A DNA stretch of 13,243 nucleotides from an uncultured Corynebacterium sp. GTDB lineage: Bacteria > Actinomycetota > Actinomycetes > Mycobacteriales > Mycobacteriaceae. Below, in pieces: positions 6,838-13,243 of this stretch. The first letter of the stretch is position 1, and each line of letters opens with the position of its first letter. The notes beneath the pieces were generated by a model. It was not told where the DNA came from, ran no database searches, and saw only the letters and a list, made by a program, of their open reading frames with translations. The stretch lies in assembly GCF_946221155.1 (NCBI RefSeq), contig NZ_CAMIAN010000048.1:1-13243 (forward strand), given 5' to 3'. A program made the translations under genes and the position numbers.

Positions 6838-8358
6838 ATGACCGTCTACGCTGATCCCGGCACCGAAGGTAGCCTCGTCAGTTTCAAGGAGCGCTACGAT
6901 AACTTCATCGGCGGCCAGTGGGTGTCGCCTGTTGATGGCGAGTACATGGACAATGTCTCGCCGATCAACGGCGAGGTGTTTTGCCAGGTTCCGCGCTCGA
7001 AGGCTGCGGATGTTGAAAAGGCAATCGACGCAGCAGAAAAGGCCCAGCCCGGTTGGGGAGCGACCTCCGTGCAGGACCGCGCCGCTGTCCTCCTGAAGAT
7101 CGCCGACCGTCTGGAAGAAAACCTGGAGATGATGGCCGTCGCCGAAACCTGGGATAATGGCAAGGCGGTTCGTGAAACTCTGGCTGCTGACCTGCCGCTC
7201 GCGGTTGACCACTTCCGTTATTATGCTGGCGCCCTCCGTGCCCAGGAAGACCGCACCTCCCAGATCAGCGAGGATCTCATCGCCTACCACTTCAACGAGC
7301 CACTCGGCGTGGTCGGGCAGATCATTCCGTGGAACTTCCCGCTGCTGATGGCCGCGTGGAAGATCGCCCCCGCCATGGCCGCCGGCAACGCCATTGTGTT
7401 GAAGCCCGCCGAGCAGACTCCCGCCAGCATCCTGCTTTTTGCGGAAATCATCCAAGACATCGTCCCAAAGGGTGTGCTGAACATCGTCAATGGCCTGGGT
7501 ACGGAAGCGGGCACCGCGCTCACCGCCTCCGATCGCATTGACAAGATTGCGTTCACGGGGTCCACTGAGGTCGGCAAGATTATTAACAAGGCCGTGGCGG
7601 AGAAGCTTATCCCCGTCACTTTGGAGCTCGGCGGCAAGTCCCCTTCGGTGTTCTTCAGCGACATCATGGACCAGGACGATAAGTTCCGCGCCAAGTGTGT
7701 GGAAGGCCTGGCCATGTTCGCGCTGAACCAGGGCGAGATCTGCACCTGCCCGTCCCGCGCACTGGTGCAGGAAGACATCGCCGAGGAATTCCTGAGCCTA
7801 GCCATCGAGCGTGTGAAGTCCATCAAGGTCGGAAACCCGCTGGACACGGACGTGATGATGGGTGCGCAGGCATCCCAGGAGCAGATGGATAAGATCACTG
7901 GCTACCTGCAGTCCGGCCCGGAGGAAGGCGCACAGGTCCTGTGCGGCGGTGGTATCAACGAAATTTCGGGCCGCAGTGGTGGCTTCTACATTGAGCCCAC
8001 GATCTTCAAGGGCACCAACGACATGCGCCTCTTCCAGGAGGAAATCTTCGGGCCCGTCCTGGCTGTCACCACATTCAAGGACTTCGACGAGGCCATGCGC
8101 ATCGCCAACGACACGGAGTACGGCCTCGGTGCGGGCGTGTGGTCCCGCAATGGCACCACTGCGTACAAGGCTGGCCGCGCGATCCAATCTGGCCGCGTGT
8201 GGGTGAACAACTACCACAATTACCCAGCTCACGCTGCCTTCGGTGGCTATAAGAAGTCCGGTCTGGGCCGCGAGACCCACCTGATGATGCTCTCGCACTA
8301 CCAGCAGACCAAGAACCTGCTGTGGTCTTACTCGGACGAGCCTTCGGGGCTGTTCTAG
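6838..8358 (+). CDS. ald: NAD-dependent acetaldehyde dehydrogenase
   Basis: Oxidises acetaldehyde to acetate with NAD(P)+, the second step of ethanol catabolism; cytoplasmic. The 506-residue protein matches the corynebacterial Ald / ExaC-AcoD subgroup from end to end. Visible landmarks are GVVGQIIPWNFPLLMAAWK and the KPAEQTPAS of the cofactor site, FTGSTEVGK (239-247), the general base Glu263 in LELGGKSP, and the nucleophile Cys302 in NQGEICTCPSR, with a second Cys at 304 that is typical of this subgroup. The C-terminus HYQQTKNLLWSY...GLF is also characteristic. The ATG at 6838 has AAAGGAG 7 bases upstream. A GlxR-like site and a palindrome lie upstream, consistent with carbon-source control. 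The gene is convergent with the downstream lipoprotein gene. No alcohol dehydrogenase gene lies in the window, so the source of acetaldehyde is not shown. Confidence 0.94.
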   Translation: MTVYADPGTEGSLVSFKERYDNFIGGQWVSPVDGEYMDNVSPINGEVFCQVPRSKAADVEKAIDAAEKAQPGWGATSVQDRAAVLLKIADRLEENLEMMAVAETWDNGKAVRETLAADLPLAVDHFRYYAGALRAQEDRTSQISEDLIAYHFNEPLGVVGQIIPWNFPLLMAAWKIAPAMAAGNAIVLKPAEQTPASILLFAEIIQDIVPKGVLNIVNGLGTEAGTALTASDRIDKIAFTGSTEVGKIINKAVAEKLIPVTLELGGKSPSVFFSDIMDQDDKFRAKCVEGLAMFALNQGEICTCPSRALVQEDIAEEFLSLAIERVKSIKVGNPLDTDVMMGAQASQEQMDKITGYLQSGPEEGAQVLCGGGINEISGRSGGFYIEPTIFKGTNDMRLFQEEIFGPVLAVTTFKDFDEAMRIANDTEYGLGAGVWSRNGTTAYKAGRAIQSGRVWVNNYHNYPAHAAFGGYKKSGLGRETHLMMLSHYQQTKNLLWSYSDEPSGLF

Positions 8359-8379
8359 TTCAGTTCTGTCTCTGTGGAT

Positions 8380-8727
8380 TTACTCTGGCTGGTCGGCGAC
8401 CTCGATACTGTAGTGGACGTTATCTCCATCCACAGTGTCTGCGGTGACGTTGACGCCGTAGGTTTCACCGGAATCGTGCAGCTTGCACTCCATTTTCGCC
8501 CCCTCTTCGGCCTTTAGGCCGCCGGGGCATTCGATGCGTTCGGGTTTGCGGCCGATTTTCTCCTCCAGGATGTCGGAGATGCTCTTTTCCACCTCTTCTT
8601 GGGCTACTTCGCCACCTAGGAGCGAGCAGGCGCTCAGACCAGTGACGGCCAGCGCGCTGGTCAGAAAAGCTGCGCCGATGCGCTTGGAGAAGCGGGCGGA
8701 GTCAGCGGAAGTGCGGATGTTCTTCAT
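8380..8727 (-). CDS. DUF4333 family lipoprotein
   Basis: A small secreted lipoprotein of 115 residues and unknown function. A basic n-region (KRIG) and hydrophobic core lead to the lipobox LSAC with Cys34 as the lipidated residue. The mature domain fits DUF4333, which is common in mycobacteria and corynebacteria: a helix (EEVEKSISDILEEKIG), then ERIECPGGLKAEEGAKMECKL, in which two cysteines are placed to form a disulfide, then a strand pair ending VHYSIEV. The ATG at 8727 has only a weak purine-rich stretch far upstream, so the translation signal is poor. Its 3' end faces ald with 21 bases between the stops; its 5' end faces the GltS-like gene across a 268-base gap. Confidence 0.8.
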   Translation of the reverse strand: MKNIRTSADSARFSKRIGAAFLTSALAVTGLSACSLLGGEVAQEEVEKSISDILEEKIGRKPERIECPGGLKAEEGAKMECKLHDSGETYGVNVTADTVDGDNVHYSIEVADQPE

Positions 8728-8820
8728 AGGGGACAGTCTCTTTCTCTCGTTTGCGGCTGGCGTAATGCCTCATCGGGCTTCCGGGGTATGGAATGACGCT
8801 TGCTAGCGAAATGTTCCCAA

Positions 8821-8840
8821 CCGTGCAGCACACTGCATGG
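8821..8840. promoter_or_regulatory. 20-bp palindrome/hairpin in the divergent gap
   Basis: CCGTGCAG-CACA-CTGCATGG is an inverted repeat with 8-base arms (7 of 8 Watson-Crick, the other a G-T pair on the plus strand) and a 4-base loop. It lies 94 bases from the lipoprotein ATG and 156 from the GltS-like ATG, so it could be an operator serving either or both, or a leader hairpin of the plus-strand transcript. It has no T-tract typical of a terminator. The rest of this gap holds only a tandem 9-mer (8887-8895, 8896-8904, one mismatch). Confidence 0.45.
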
Positions 8841-8995
8841 TTTGAACTTAATCGATGCTGAGTATGTTCGCCTGGGAAACGTGGGCGTCAATAATGTCAA
8901 CAATAAGGTGCGATAAGCTACCCAGAGCAACGGAGCGTGCAGCGTAAAACACACAGACCAAAAGAGAATAGCTAAAGAACAGACGAAGGAGCCCC

Positions 8996-10369
8996 ATGGA
9001 CTTTACGGTCTTCGACTTGCTGATGGATGTCGGCATGATGTCGGTACTGCTGATCATCGGTACGTTCATGAGGCGCCACTTTGAATGGTTCCGCAACCTG
9101 CTGATCCCCGCGCCGATCACTGCAGGCCTGCTTGCGCTGCTTCTCGGCCCAGAGGTGCTGGGCCTGCTGCCGTTCTCCGGCGCGCTGGGCGATTACTCCA
9201 CCCTGCTGATCGCCGTGGTGTTTGCCTCCATGCCATACAGCATGAATTTCGCCTCCAACGATGCCTCGAAGGCGAAGAACATGTGGGGCTTCTCCACCTC
9301 CATGTTCCTGGGCCAGTGGGGTATCTTTATGCTGCTTGGCCTGCTGGTTTTCGCGCCAGTCTTCGATACTCCAGAGTGGTTCGGCATGATGCTGCCCGTC
9401 GGTTTCGTCGGTGGGTTCGGCACTGCCGCGGCCGTCGGTGGCGCGTTTGGGGATATGGGTGCTGACGCCGCCATGTCCCTAGGCTTCACCTCAGCGACCG
9501 TTGGCACGCTGGCCGCGATCATCGGTGGAATTATCTTTGCGAACTGGGGTATCCGCACGGGTCGCACGTCTGCGCTGCCGGAGAAGTTGCCGTGGGAGCT
9601 GCGCTCAGGACAAATCGAGGATGAGGCCAAGCAGCCCTCCATCGGTAAAGCCACCACGAACCCCTCGTCGATTGAGCCCCTGGCACTACATGCCGGCTTC
9701 ATTGCCGTAACCGTCATGTTCGCCTACATCGGCCAGCAGATCATCAGCCACTTCTTCCCGGCGGTATCTGTGCCGTTGTTTGCTTTGGCCTTTGTGATGG
9801 GTATTGGTGGCAAGGTTTTCCTGCACGTCATCAAGCGCCCGAAGTACCTGGACCAGCAGACGGTGAAGTCGATCTCGGGCGCGTCGACGGACTTCTTGAT
9901 CGCCTTTGGCATCGCTTCCATTAAGCCGGACGCGGTGGCCAGCTACCTAGTTCCGCTGGCGATCCTCTTCGTGCTGGGTATTGCGTATTGCTGCCTGTTC
10001 TTCTTCGTCATCGCGCCGATGTTCTTCGGCGACCAGTGGCTGGAGCGCGGCATCTTCGGTTGGGGCTGGGCCACCGCCGCTGTGGCTACGGGTATTGCAC
10101 TGCTGAAGATCGTGGACCCAGACCTGAAGTCCGGCACGATGAACGAGTACGGCATTGCCTACGTGGGCTATGCGCCGATCGAGATTGGCATGAACATTCT
10201 CGCTCCGATCGCGGTGATAGCCGGCCTGACCTGGGGTATCGGAGGTATAGCAACTGCCGTGGCGGTGGGCATTATCGTCTTCGCCGCGATGCGGGGATGG
10301 TTCCCAGACAGAACGGGCAAACGGCCGGGTAAAGGGAAACGTACCGGCACGTCCGCTGCTGCGGGATAG
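8996..10369 (+). CDS. GltS-like (ESS family) sodium:glutamate symporter
   Basis: An inner-membrane transporter of the glutamate:Na+ symporter (ESS/GltS) family, 457 residues against about 400 in E. coli GltS. About ten membrane segments form two related halves. The first half carries the re-entrant-loop motif VGGFGTAAAVG (138-148), close to the GGxGT signature of GltS. The matching place in the second half reads GWGWATAAVATG (355-366), which is less canonical. A hydrophilic stretch (about 189-225) joins the halves. The C-terminus from about 437 is a basic, Gly/Lys/Arg-rich tail that adds to the length. The ATG at 8996 follows AAGGAG with a rather short 4-base spacer. The substrate may be glutamate or another carboxylate; the family is fairly sure, the substrate is not. 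It appears to be transcribed alone, with a hairpin after the stop. Confidence 0.82.
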   Translation: MDFTVFDLLMDVGMMSVLLIIGTFMRRHFEWFRNLLIPAPITAGLLALLLGPEVLGLLPFSGALGDYSTLLIAVVFASMPYSMNFASNDASKAKNMWGFSTSMFLGQWGIFMLLGLLVFAPVFDTPEWFGMMLPVGFVGGFGTAAAVGGAFGDMGADAAMSLGFTSATVGTLAAIIGGIIFANWGIRTGRTSALPEKLPWELRSGQIEDEAKQPSIGKATTNPSSIEPLALHAGFIAVTVMFAYIGQQIISHFFPAVSVPLFALAFVMGIGGKVFLHVIKRPKYLDQQTVKSISGASTDFLIAFGIASIKPDAVASYLVPLAILFVLGIAYCCLFFFVIAPMFFGDQWLERGIFGWGWATAAVATGIALLKIVDPDLKSGTMNEYGIAYVGYAPIEIGMNILAPIAVIAGLTWGIGGIATAVAVGIIVFAAMRGWFPDRTGKRPGKGKRTGTSAAAG

Positions 10370-10389
10370 CGTGCGCAACATCTGCACGC
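10369..10389 (+). terminator. Possible hairpin after the GltS-like gene
   Basis: GCGTGC and GCACGC form a perfect 6-bp stem with a 9-base loop, beginning at the last base of the stop codon. There is no T-tract after it, so it would be an actinobacterial-style hairpin terminator at best. It ends 9 bases before the proposed -10 box of the rhodanese gene. Confidence 0.3.
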
Positions 10390-10398
10390 GCGAGGTTC

Positions 10399-10413
10399 TA
10401 CACTAAGCAACTA
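10399..10413 (+). promoter_or_regulatory. Candidate leaderless promoter (-10 box) of the rhodanese-like gene
   Basis: TACACT (10399-10404) fits the actinobacterial -10 pattern TANNNT and ends exactly 8 bases before the ATG at 10413. No Shine-Dalgarno sequence lies at a usable distance (the nearest, CGAGG, is about 17 bases away). Transcription would start at or next to the A of the ATG, as is common in actinobacteria. Confidence 0.5.
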
Positions 10414-11300
10414 TGAGCAACTCTTCTGCCCAACAGCAGCCCGCCAGCCCCTTCGTCTCCGGTGAGGAGATGCTGGAGGCTTTCCAGCGGGGCGAACGCA
10501 TGACCGTGATCGATTCGCACTGGGCGCGCACCGAAAACAGCGCCTGGGAGGCATACGTGGGGCAGCACATCCCCGGTGCCATGTTCTGTAACCCCCTGAT
10601 GCACCTGGCCTCTATCCCATCTCGTCGCAAGGGGCGCAACCCACTGCCCGAGCCGGAGCGCCTGCAGAAAAGCTTCGACGACTGGGGCATTACGGATGGT
10701 CGCGCTGTTTATATCTATGACGCCGGCGCCAACCTCTATGCGGCTCGCGCATGGTTCATTTTCCGTTGGGCAGGTGTGCAGAATGTCCGCATCCTGGACG
10801 GTGGAACTAAGTCTTGGGAAGCTGCGGGCGGCGACGTGGCCGGTGGTATCGGAGCCCTGCGTGGCCGCGGCAATGTCGAGGTTCGTCCGGGCAGCATGCC
10901 GACTCTCGACCTTGAGGAAGTGGAGCAGTGGCGCGAGGAGCGCATCCTGGTGGATGCCCGCGAGGCCTCCCGCTATTCCGGCAGGAAGGAGCGCTTCGAC
11001 CACCAGGCGGGCCGTATCCCCGGAGCTATCAACATCCCGGTAAAGGAACTCTTCAACAACCACAGTGAGCGCGACAGTAGCGCCAGCGGCCGTGTGAAAA
11101 CTCCGGAGGAAATCCGGCAGATCCTCTCTGCGCATGGCGTGACCAGTGGCGACGACGTGTGCGTGTACTCCGGCTCGGGCCTGCACTCCTCGCTGTTCAT
11201 CGCCGCGATGGAATACGCGGGCCTGCCGGGCGCGAAAAACTTTGTAGGAGGTTGGTCCCAATGGTCCGCTTCCGCCTCGCGCCCCATCGAGCGCGACTAA
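10413..11300 (+). CDS. Two-domain rhodanese-like protein with Ser in place of the catalytic Cys
   Basis: A tandem rhodanese protein of 295 residues, in the family of thiosulfate/mercaptopyruvate sulfurtransferases (SseA), which move sulfane sulfur through a persulfide on an active-site Cys. The first domain (about 15-145) shows VIDSHW, the GQHIPGAMF motif and YDAGANLYAARAWFIFRW, and is of the non-catalytic type as usual. The second domain (about 160-290) shows LVDAREASRYSG, AGRIPGAINIPV and the active loop. The loop reads VYSGSGLHSS where active enzymes have YCGSGVTA, so Ser253 replaces the nucleophile (codon TCC at 11169-11171). Cys250 lies three residues earlier on the preceding strand and is not in the loop. 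Classical sulfurtransferase activity is therefore doubtful. The gene starts with a leaderless-type promoter and leads into the EIIA-like gene 11 bases later. Confidence 0.85.
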   Translation: MSNSSAQQQPASPFVSGEEMLEAFQRGERMTVIDSHWARTENSAWEAYVGQHIPGAMFCNPLMHLASIPSRRKGRNPLPEPERLQKSFDDWGITDGRAVYIYDAGANLYAARAWFIFRWAGVQNVRILDGGTKSWEAAGGDVAGGIGALRGRGNVEVRPGSMPTLDLEEVEQWREERILVDAREASRYSGRKERFDHQAGRIPGAINIPVKELFNNHSERDSSASGRVKTPEEIRQILSAHGVTSGDDVCVYSGSGLHSSLFIAAMEYAGLPGAKNFVGGWSQWSASASRPIERD

Positions 11301-11312
11301 ACTGCTGGAGTA
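11298..11312 (+). promoter_or_regulatory. Candidate leaderless promoter (-10 box) of the EIIA-like gene
   Basis: TAAACT (11298-11303) fits TANNNT, includes the TAA stop of the rhodanese gene, and again ends 8 bases before the ATG at 11312. The only Shine-Dalgarno-like run (GGAG, 11307-11310) is 1 base from the ATG, too close to work. The EIIA-like gene could thus be made from its own leaderless transcript as well as by read-through. Confidence 0.4.
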
Positions 11313-11896
11313 TGGATCCCAACTTCTCCCTGGATCCCCGTAGGCCTGGCCAGCAGCGCGAACTAGTTGCGCAGAACCACTCTGCGAAGTTTCCCGTTGT
11401 GACCCCGCTGGCGGGGACAGCCGTTAGCCTCGATTCTGTGCCCGACCCGATCCTTGCCACTGGCACGATCGGCGCCGGCGTGGCGGTGATCCCCGATGCG
11501 GGCGTGGAAGTTGTGCAGATTCTCGCGCCCGTTGGGGGCGTGATGAAGCGCGTGGCACCGAACATGTTTGTGATCCAGACGCAGCCGGCGCCAGGGGGCC
11601 TGCGACATGGTTCAGACTCCCACGCCGAGATGCTCGCCGACCAGCCGTCGATCTTCATGCAATTGGGAGTGGATACCGGGCGTCTCAACGGCCAGGGATT
11701 CGACGTGCACGTCCAGGAGGGAGACCTGGTGCGTCAGGGAGCTCCCGTGTGCACGTACGCTCCCCGGGAGCTGGGTCGGATGGGGTTCGATCCAGTAGTG
11801 ATGGTGTTGGGGTTGCAGATGGGGGCGTCAGAAATAAAGCTAGACGTTTTCTCCGGCGAGCCTGTGATGGGCGGCGACAACCTGTTTTGGGTGTAA
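11312..11896 (+). CDS. EIIA(Glc)-like protein lacking both active-site histidines
   Basis: A stand-alone protein of 194 residues with the fold of the glucose-family PTS EIIA domain (PTS_EIIA_1, as in Crr). Family landmarks run the full length: TPLAGTAVSLDSVPDPILA, TGTIGAGVAVIP, ILAPVGGVMKRVAPN, IFMQLGVDTGRLNGQGF and HVQEGDLVRQGAPVCTY. In active EIIA the phosphorylated His lies in the strand motif (V/I)HxGIDTV; here it is Gln117 (CAA, 11660-11662). The second His, from the TNHA motif, aligns with Met85. An insertion of roughly 20 residues (about 90-110) separates the two sites. Phosphotransfer from HPr is therefore not expected; a regulatory or binding role is inferred. The ATG at 11312 is chosen because the frame upstream of it overlaps the rhodanese gene and lacks EIIA similarity. 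The gene is followed 16 bases later by a membrane-protein gene. Confidence 0.82.
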   Translation: MDPNFSLDPRRPGQQRELVAQNHSAKFPVVTPLAGTAVSLDSVPDPILATGTIGAGVAVIPDAGVEVVQILAPVGGVMKRVAPNMFVIQTQPAPGGLRHGSDSHAEMLADQPSIFMQLGVDTGRLNGQGFDVHVQEGDLVRQGAPVCTYAPRELGRMGFDPVVMVLGLQMGASEIKLDVFSGEPVMGGDNLFWV

Positions 11897-11912
11897 AGGG
11901 GGTGCGTGGGCG

Positions 11913-12371
11913 ATGACGCGGAGGATTTTCAGCATCCTGTCGGTGGTTGGCATGGTTCTGGCGATGTCGCGGGTGGTAGATCTGTTCACTCCGCAGCAGC
12001 TGCAGAATATCGCCGGAGTGTTCTTTGCCGGCTTGGTTGTGTTGCAACTGTGGCCGCTGGTGGCCACGCAGCGCAATAGTTATGGCCACCGGCGGCATCC
12101 CGTGAACCGCCTCTACACGCTGATGAGCAGCATTGGACTGGTCGGAACGGTGCTGCTGGCGATGGTGTTTTATCTGCATTCGGCGATCTGGCTAGTCGTC
12201 GTCGCGGGGTCGCTGATGATCATGGGGATCGTCGGCGCGGCCGTGCTGGCGCTGTTCGCTGCGCCCTGGGATGACTGGTCTACCCGTCGTGGGCGCGACG
12301 TTGACGATGAGCTCTTCCTACGCGACGATGAGCCCGTGGAGGACGTCTGGGACAAGAGCTTCCGGACTTAA
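11913..12371 (+). CDS. Small four-helix membrane protein of unknown function
   Basis: A 152-residue integral membrane protein that I do not recognise. Four hydrophobic segments are predicted at about 5-22, 33-50, 69-87 and 91-116. A basic loop (TQRNSYGHRRHPVNR, about 52-66) lies between helices 2 and 3, and the C-terminal tail from about 118 is hydrophilic and strongly acidic (DVDDELFLRDDEPVEDVWD). By the positive-inside rule the basic loop and probably both ends face the cytoplasm, where the acidic tail could bind a partner. The ATG at 11913 follows AAAGGGGG with a spacer of about 10 bases. It lies 16 bases after the EIIA-like gene, so it is probably co-transcribed with it and with the rhodanese gene. 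Its 3' end faces the SDR gene with 34 bases between the stops. Confidence 0.75.
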   Translation: MTRRIFSILSVVGMVLAMSRVVDLFTPQQLQNIAGVFFAGLVVLQLWPLVATQRNSYGHRRHPVNRLYTLMSSIGLVGTVLLAMVFYLHSAIWLVVVAGSLMIMGIVGAAVLALFAAPWDDWSTRRGRDVDDELFLRDDEPVEDVWDKSFRT

Positions 12372-12405
12372 GCGGCGCTGGGCGGGGCACGAGCCGGGCG
12401 CGGTT

Positions 12406-13243
12406 CTATAATCCGTGCTTCCGATTGATCAGCCAGTGCATCGCCGAGGTCGGCAGCACGCGCGACAACGGGAAGACCACCGGCGCCATCGAGCCGGTCG
12501 CGTACAGCGGCTTGGGGTGGGTGGAGGTGATGGGCTTCAGTATTTCCTCGGCCACGCGCTCGGCGGAAATGCCGTTGGCCTCGTTGTTGTCCAGGTTCGT
12601 CAGCATGGTGGTGAACTCCGCGCCATAGGGGCCGTGCAAGTCCACGTACTTTGTGCGCCGCGTGGATAGCCCAGTGTTGATGGAGCCAGGCTCCACCACG
12701 GACATGCCCACGCCGAAAGGCGAGACCTCGCGCCGGGCGGCGAAGGCGAATCCCTTGATCGCGGCCTTGGAGGCGACGTAGCTGCTTCGGTAAGCCAGCG
12801 GGAAGCTGCCCAGCATGGAGCCGACCATCACGATGCGCCCAGCCCCTTGTTGCCGCATTGCCGGAAGGATTTTCTTTGTGACGCCCACCTGTCCCAGCAC
12901 GTTGATTTCAAACAGACGGTGCAGGGCATCGTCGGGGAGCTCCTCCAGGGGGCCAGATTGGCTTTCGCCCGCGTTGTTCACCAGAACGGTCGGCGGGCCA
13001 AGTGCGAGGGCGCGGGTGGTGAACTCGTCGATGCTGGCGGGGTCCTCGAGGTCGAGGGGGAGGTATTCCACTCCGTCGATGGGGTCGGTAATGCTGTCGG
13101 GGTTGCGGCTGGTGCCGATGATTCGGTCGGGGGTGTAGGAGCCTGCGCTGGTCTTGAGTTCTGCCAGGGCGGCGACGGTTGCCCGGCCGATGCCGGAGGA
13201 GGCGCCGGTGACGATGGCCACTCCACCGCTGACGGTGGGGAGT
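12406..13243 (-). CDS. Short-chain dehydrogenase/reductase, classical SDR (5' end cut by window edge)
   Basis: An NAD(P)-dependent oxidoreductase of the classical SDR family. The visible frame runs to the right edge without a stop, and residues LPTVSGG precede the GTG at 13221, so the start is most likely outside the window by a few codons. Counting from that GTG, the cofactor motif TGASSGIG is at 5-12, NNAG at 82-85, and the catalytic tetrad is complete: Asn107 (FEINVLG), Ser135 (VGSMLGS), Tyr148 and Lys152 (SSYVASKAA). PGSINTGLS follows as usual. An Arg at 39 (GTSRNP) after the second strand suggests a preference for NADP(H). The substrate cannot be told. The length (about 278 visible residues) fits the family. 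It is convergent with the membrane-protein gene. Confidence 0.92.
   Translation of the reverse strand, partial: LPTVSGGVAIVTGASSGIGRATVAALAELKTSAGSYTPDRIIGTSRNPDSITDPIDGVEYLPLDLEDPASIDEFTTRALALGPPTVLVNNAGESQSGPLEELPDDALHRLFEINVLGQVGVTKKILPAMRQQGAGRIVMVGSMLGSFPLAYRSSYVASKAAIKGFAFAARREVSPFGVGMSVVEPGSINTGLSTRRTKYVDLHGPYGAEFTTMLTNLDNNEANGISAERVAEEILKPITSTHPKPLYATGSMAPVVFPLSRVLPTSAMHWLINRKHGL

Noticed and set aside
10398..11261. A 287-codon minus-strand frame opposite the rhodanese gene
   Set aside because: It lies wholly opposite a gene with clear rhodanese motifs and shows no motif of its own.
11159..11311. Upstream extension of the EIIA-like gene into the rhodanese gene
   Set aside because: The extra 51 residues have no EIIA similarity and are the shadow of the rhodanese C-terminus. 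The ATG at 11312 is the natural start.
12372..12405. A terminator between the membrane-protein and SDR genes
   Set aside because: The stretch is GC-rich with only a 3-bp stem and no T-tract.

Overview
The window looks like an ordinary chromosomal segment of a high-GC actinobacterium, most likely a Corynebacterium. The evidence is a ClpB and an acetaldehyde dehydrogenase of corynebacterial type, a DUF4333 lipoprotein, a clpB promoter of the HspR/SigH kind, GlxR-like sites (TGTGA-N6-TCACA) and leaderless-type promoters. The genus call rests on remembered family features, not on a search.

Layout. Positions 1-706 hold the 3' part of an IclR-family regulator (+), cut by the left edge. Positions 723-3805 hold a complete three-gene TRAP transporter operon on the minus strand (dctP, dctQ, dctM), convergent with the regulator. 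A 274-base divergent region (3806-4079) separates dctP from clpB. It carries a tandem 13-bp repeat near dctP, a GlxR-like site, and two HspR (HAIR) operators interlocked with a SigH-type promoter for clpB. clpB (4080-6692) is followed by a 145-base spacer with a G-quadruplex motif, a short palindrome and a second GlxR-like site, then ald (6838-8358). A small DUF4333 lipoprotein gene (8380-8727, minus) is convergent with ald and divergent from a GltS/ESS-family transporter gene (8996-10369). The shared 268-base gap holds a 20-bp hairpin/palindrome.

The most unusual part is 10413-12371: three co-oriented genes for a two-domain rhodanese, a stand-alone EIIA(Glc)-like protein and a four-helix membrane protein. 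The rhodanese has Ser where the catalytic Cys should be. The EIIA-like protein lacks both histidines of the phosphotransfer site (Gln at the phospho-His position, Met at the other). Two adjacent proteins with enzyme folds but without their catalytic residues suggest sensing, scaffolding or regulation rather than catalysis. Both start with a TANNNT box exactly 8 nt before the ATG and no good ribosome-binding site, which suggests leaderless transcripts. The window ends with a short-chain dehydrogenase gene (12406 to the right edge, minus), cut at its 5' end.

Functionally the window combines uptake of organic acids (TRAP, GltS-like), acetaldehyde/ethanol oxidation (ald) and heat-shock disaggregation (clpB). 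GlxR-like sites near both dctP and ald hint at shared cAMP/carbon control. No tRNA, rRNA, CRISPR, insertion sequence or phage gene was seen, and no intergenic gap exceeds 300 bases.
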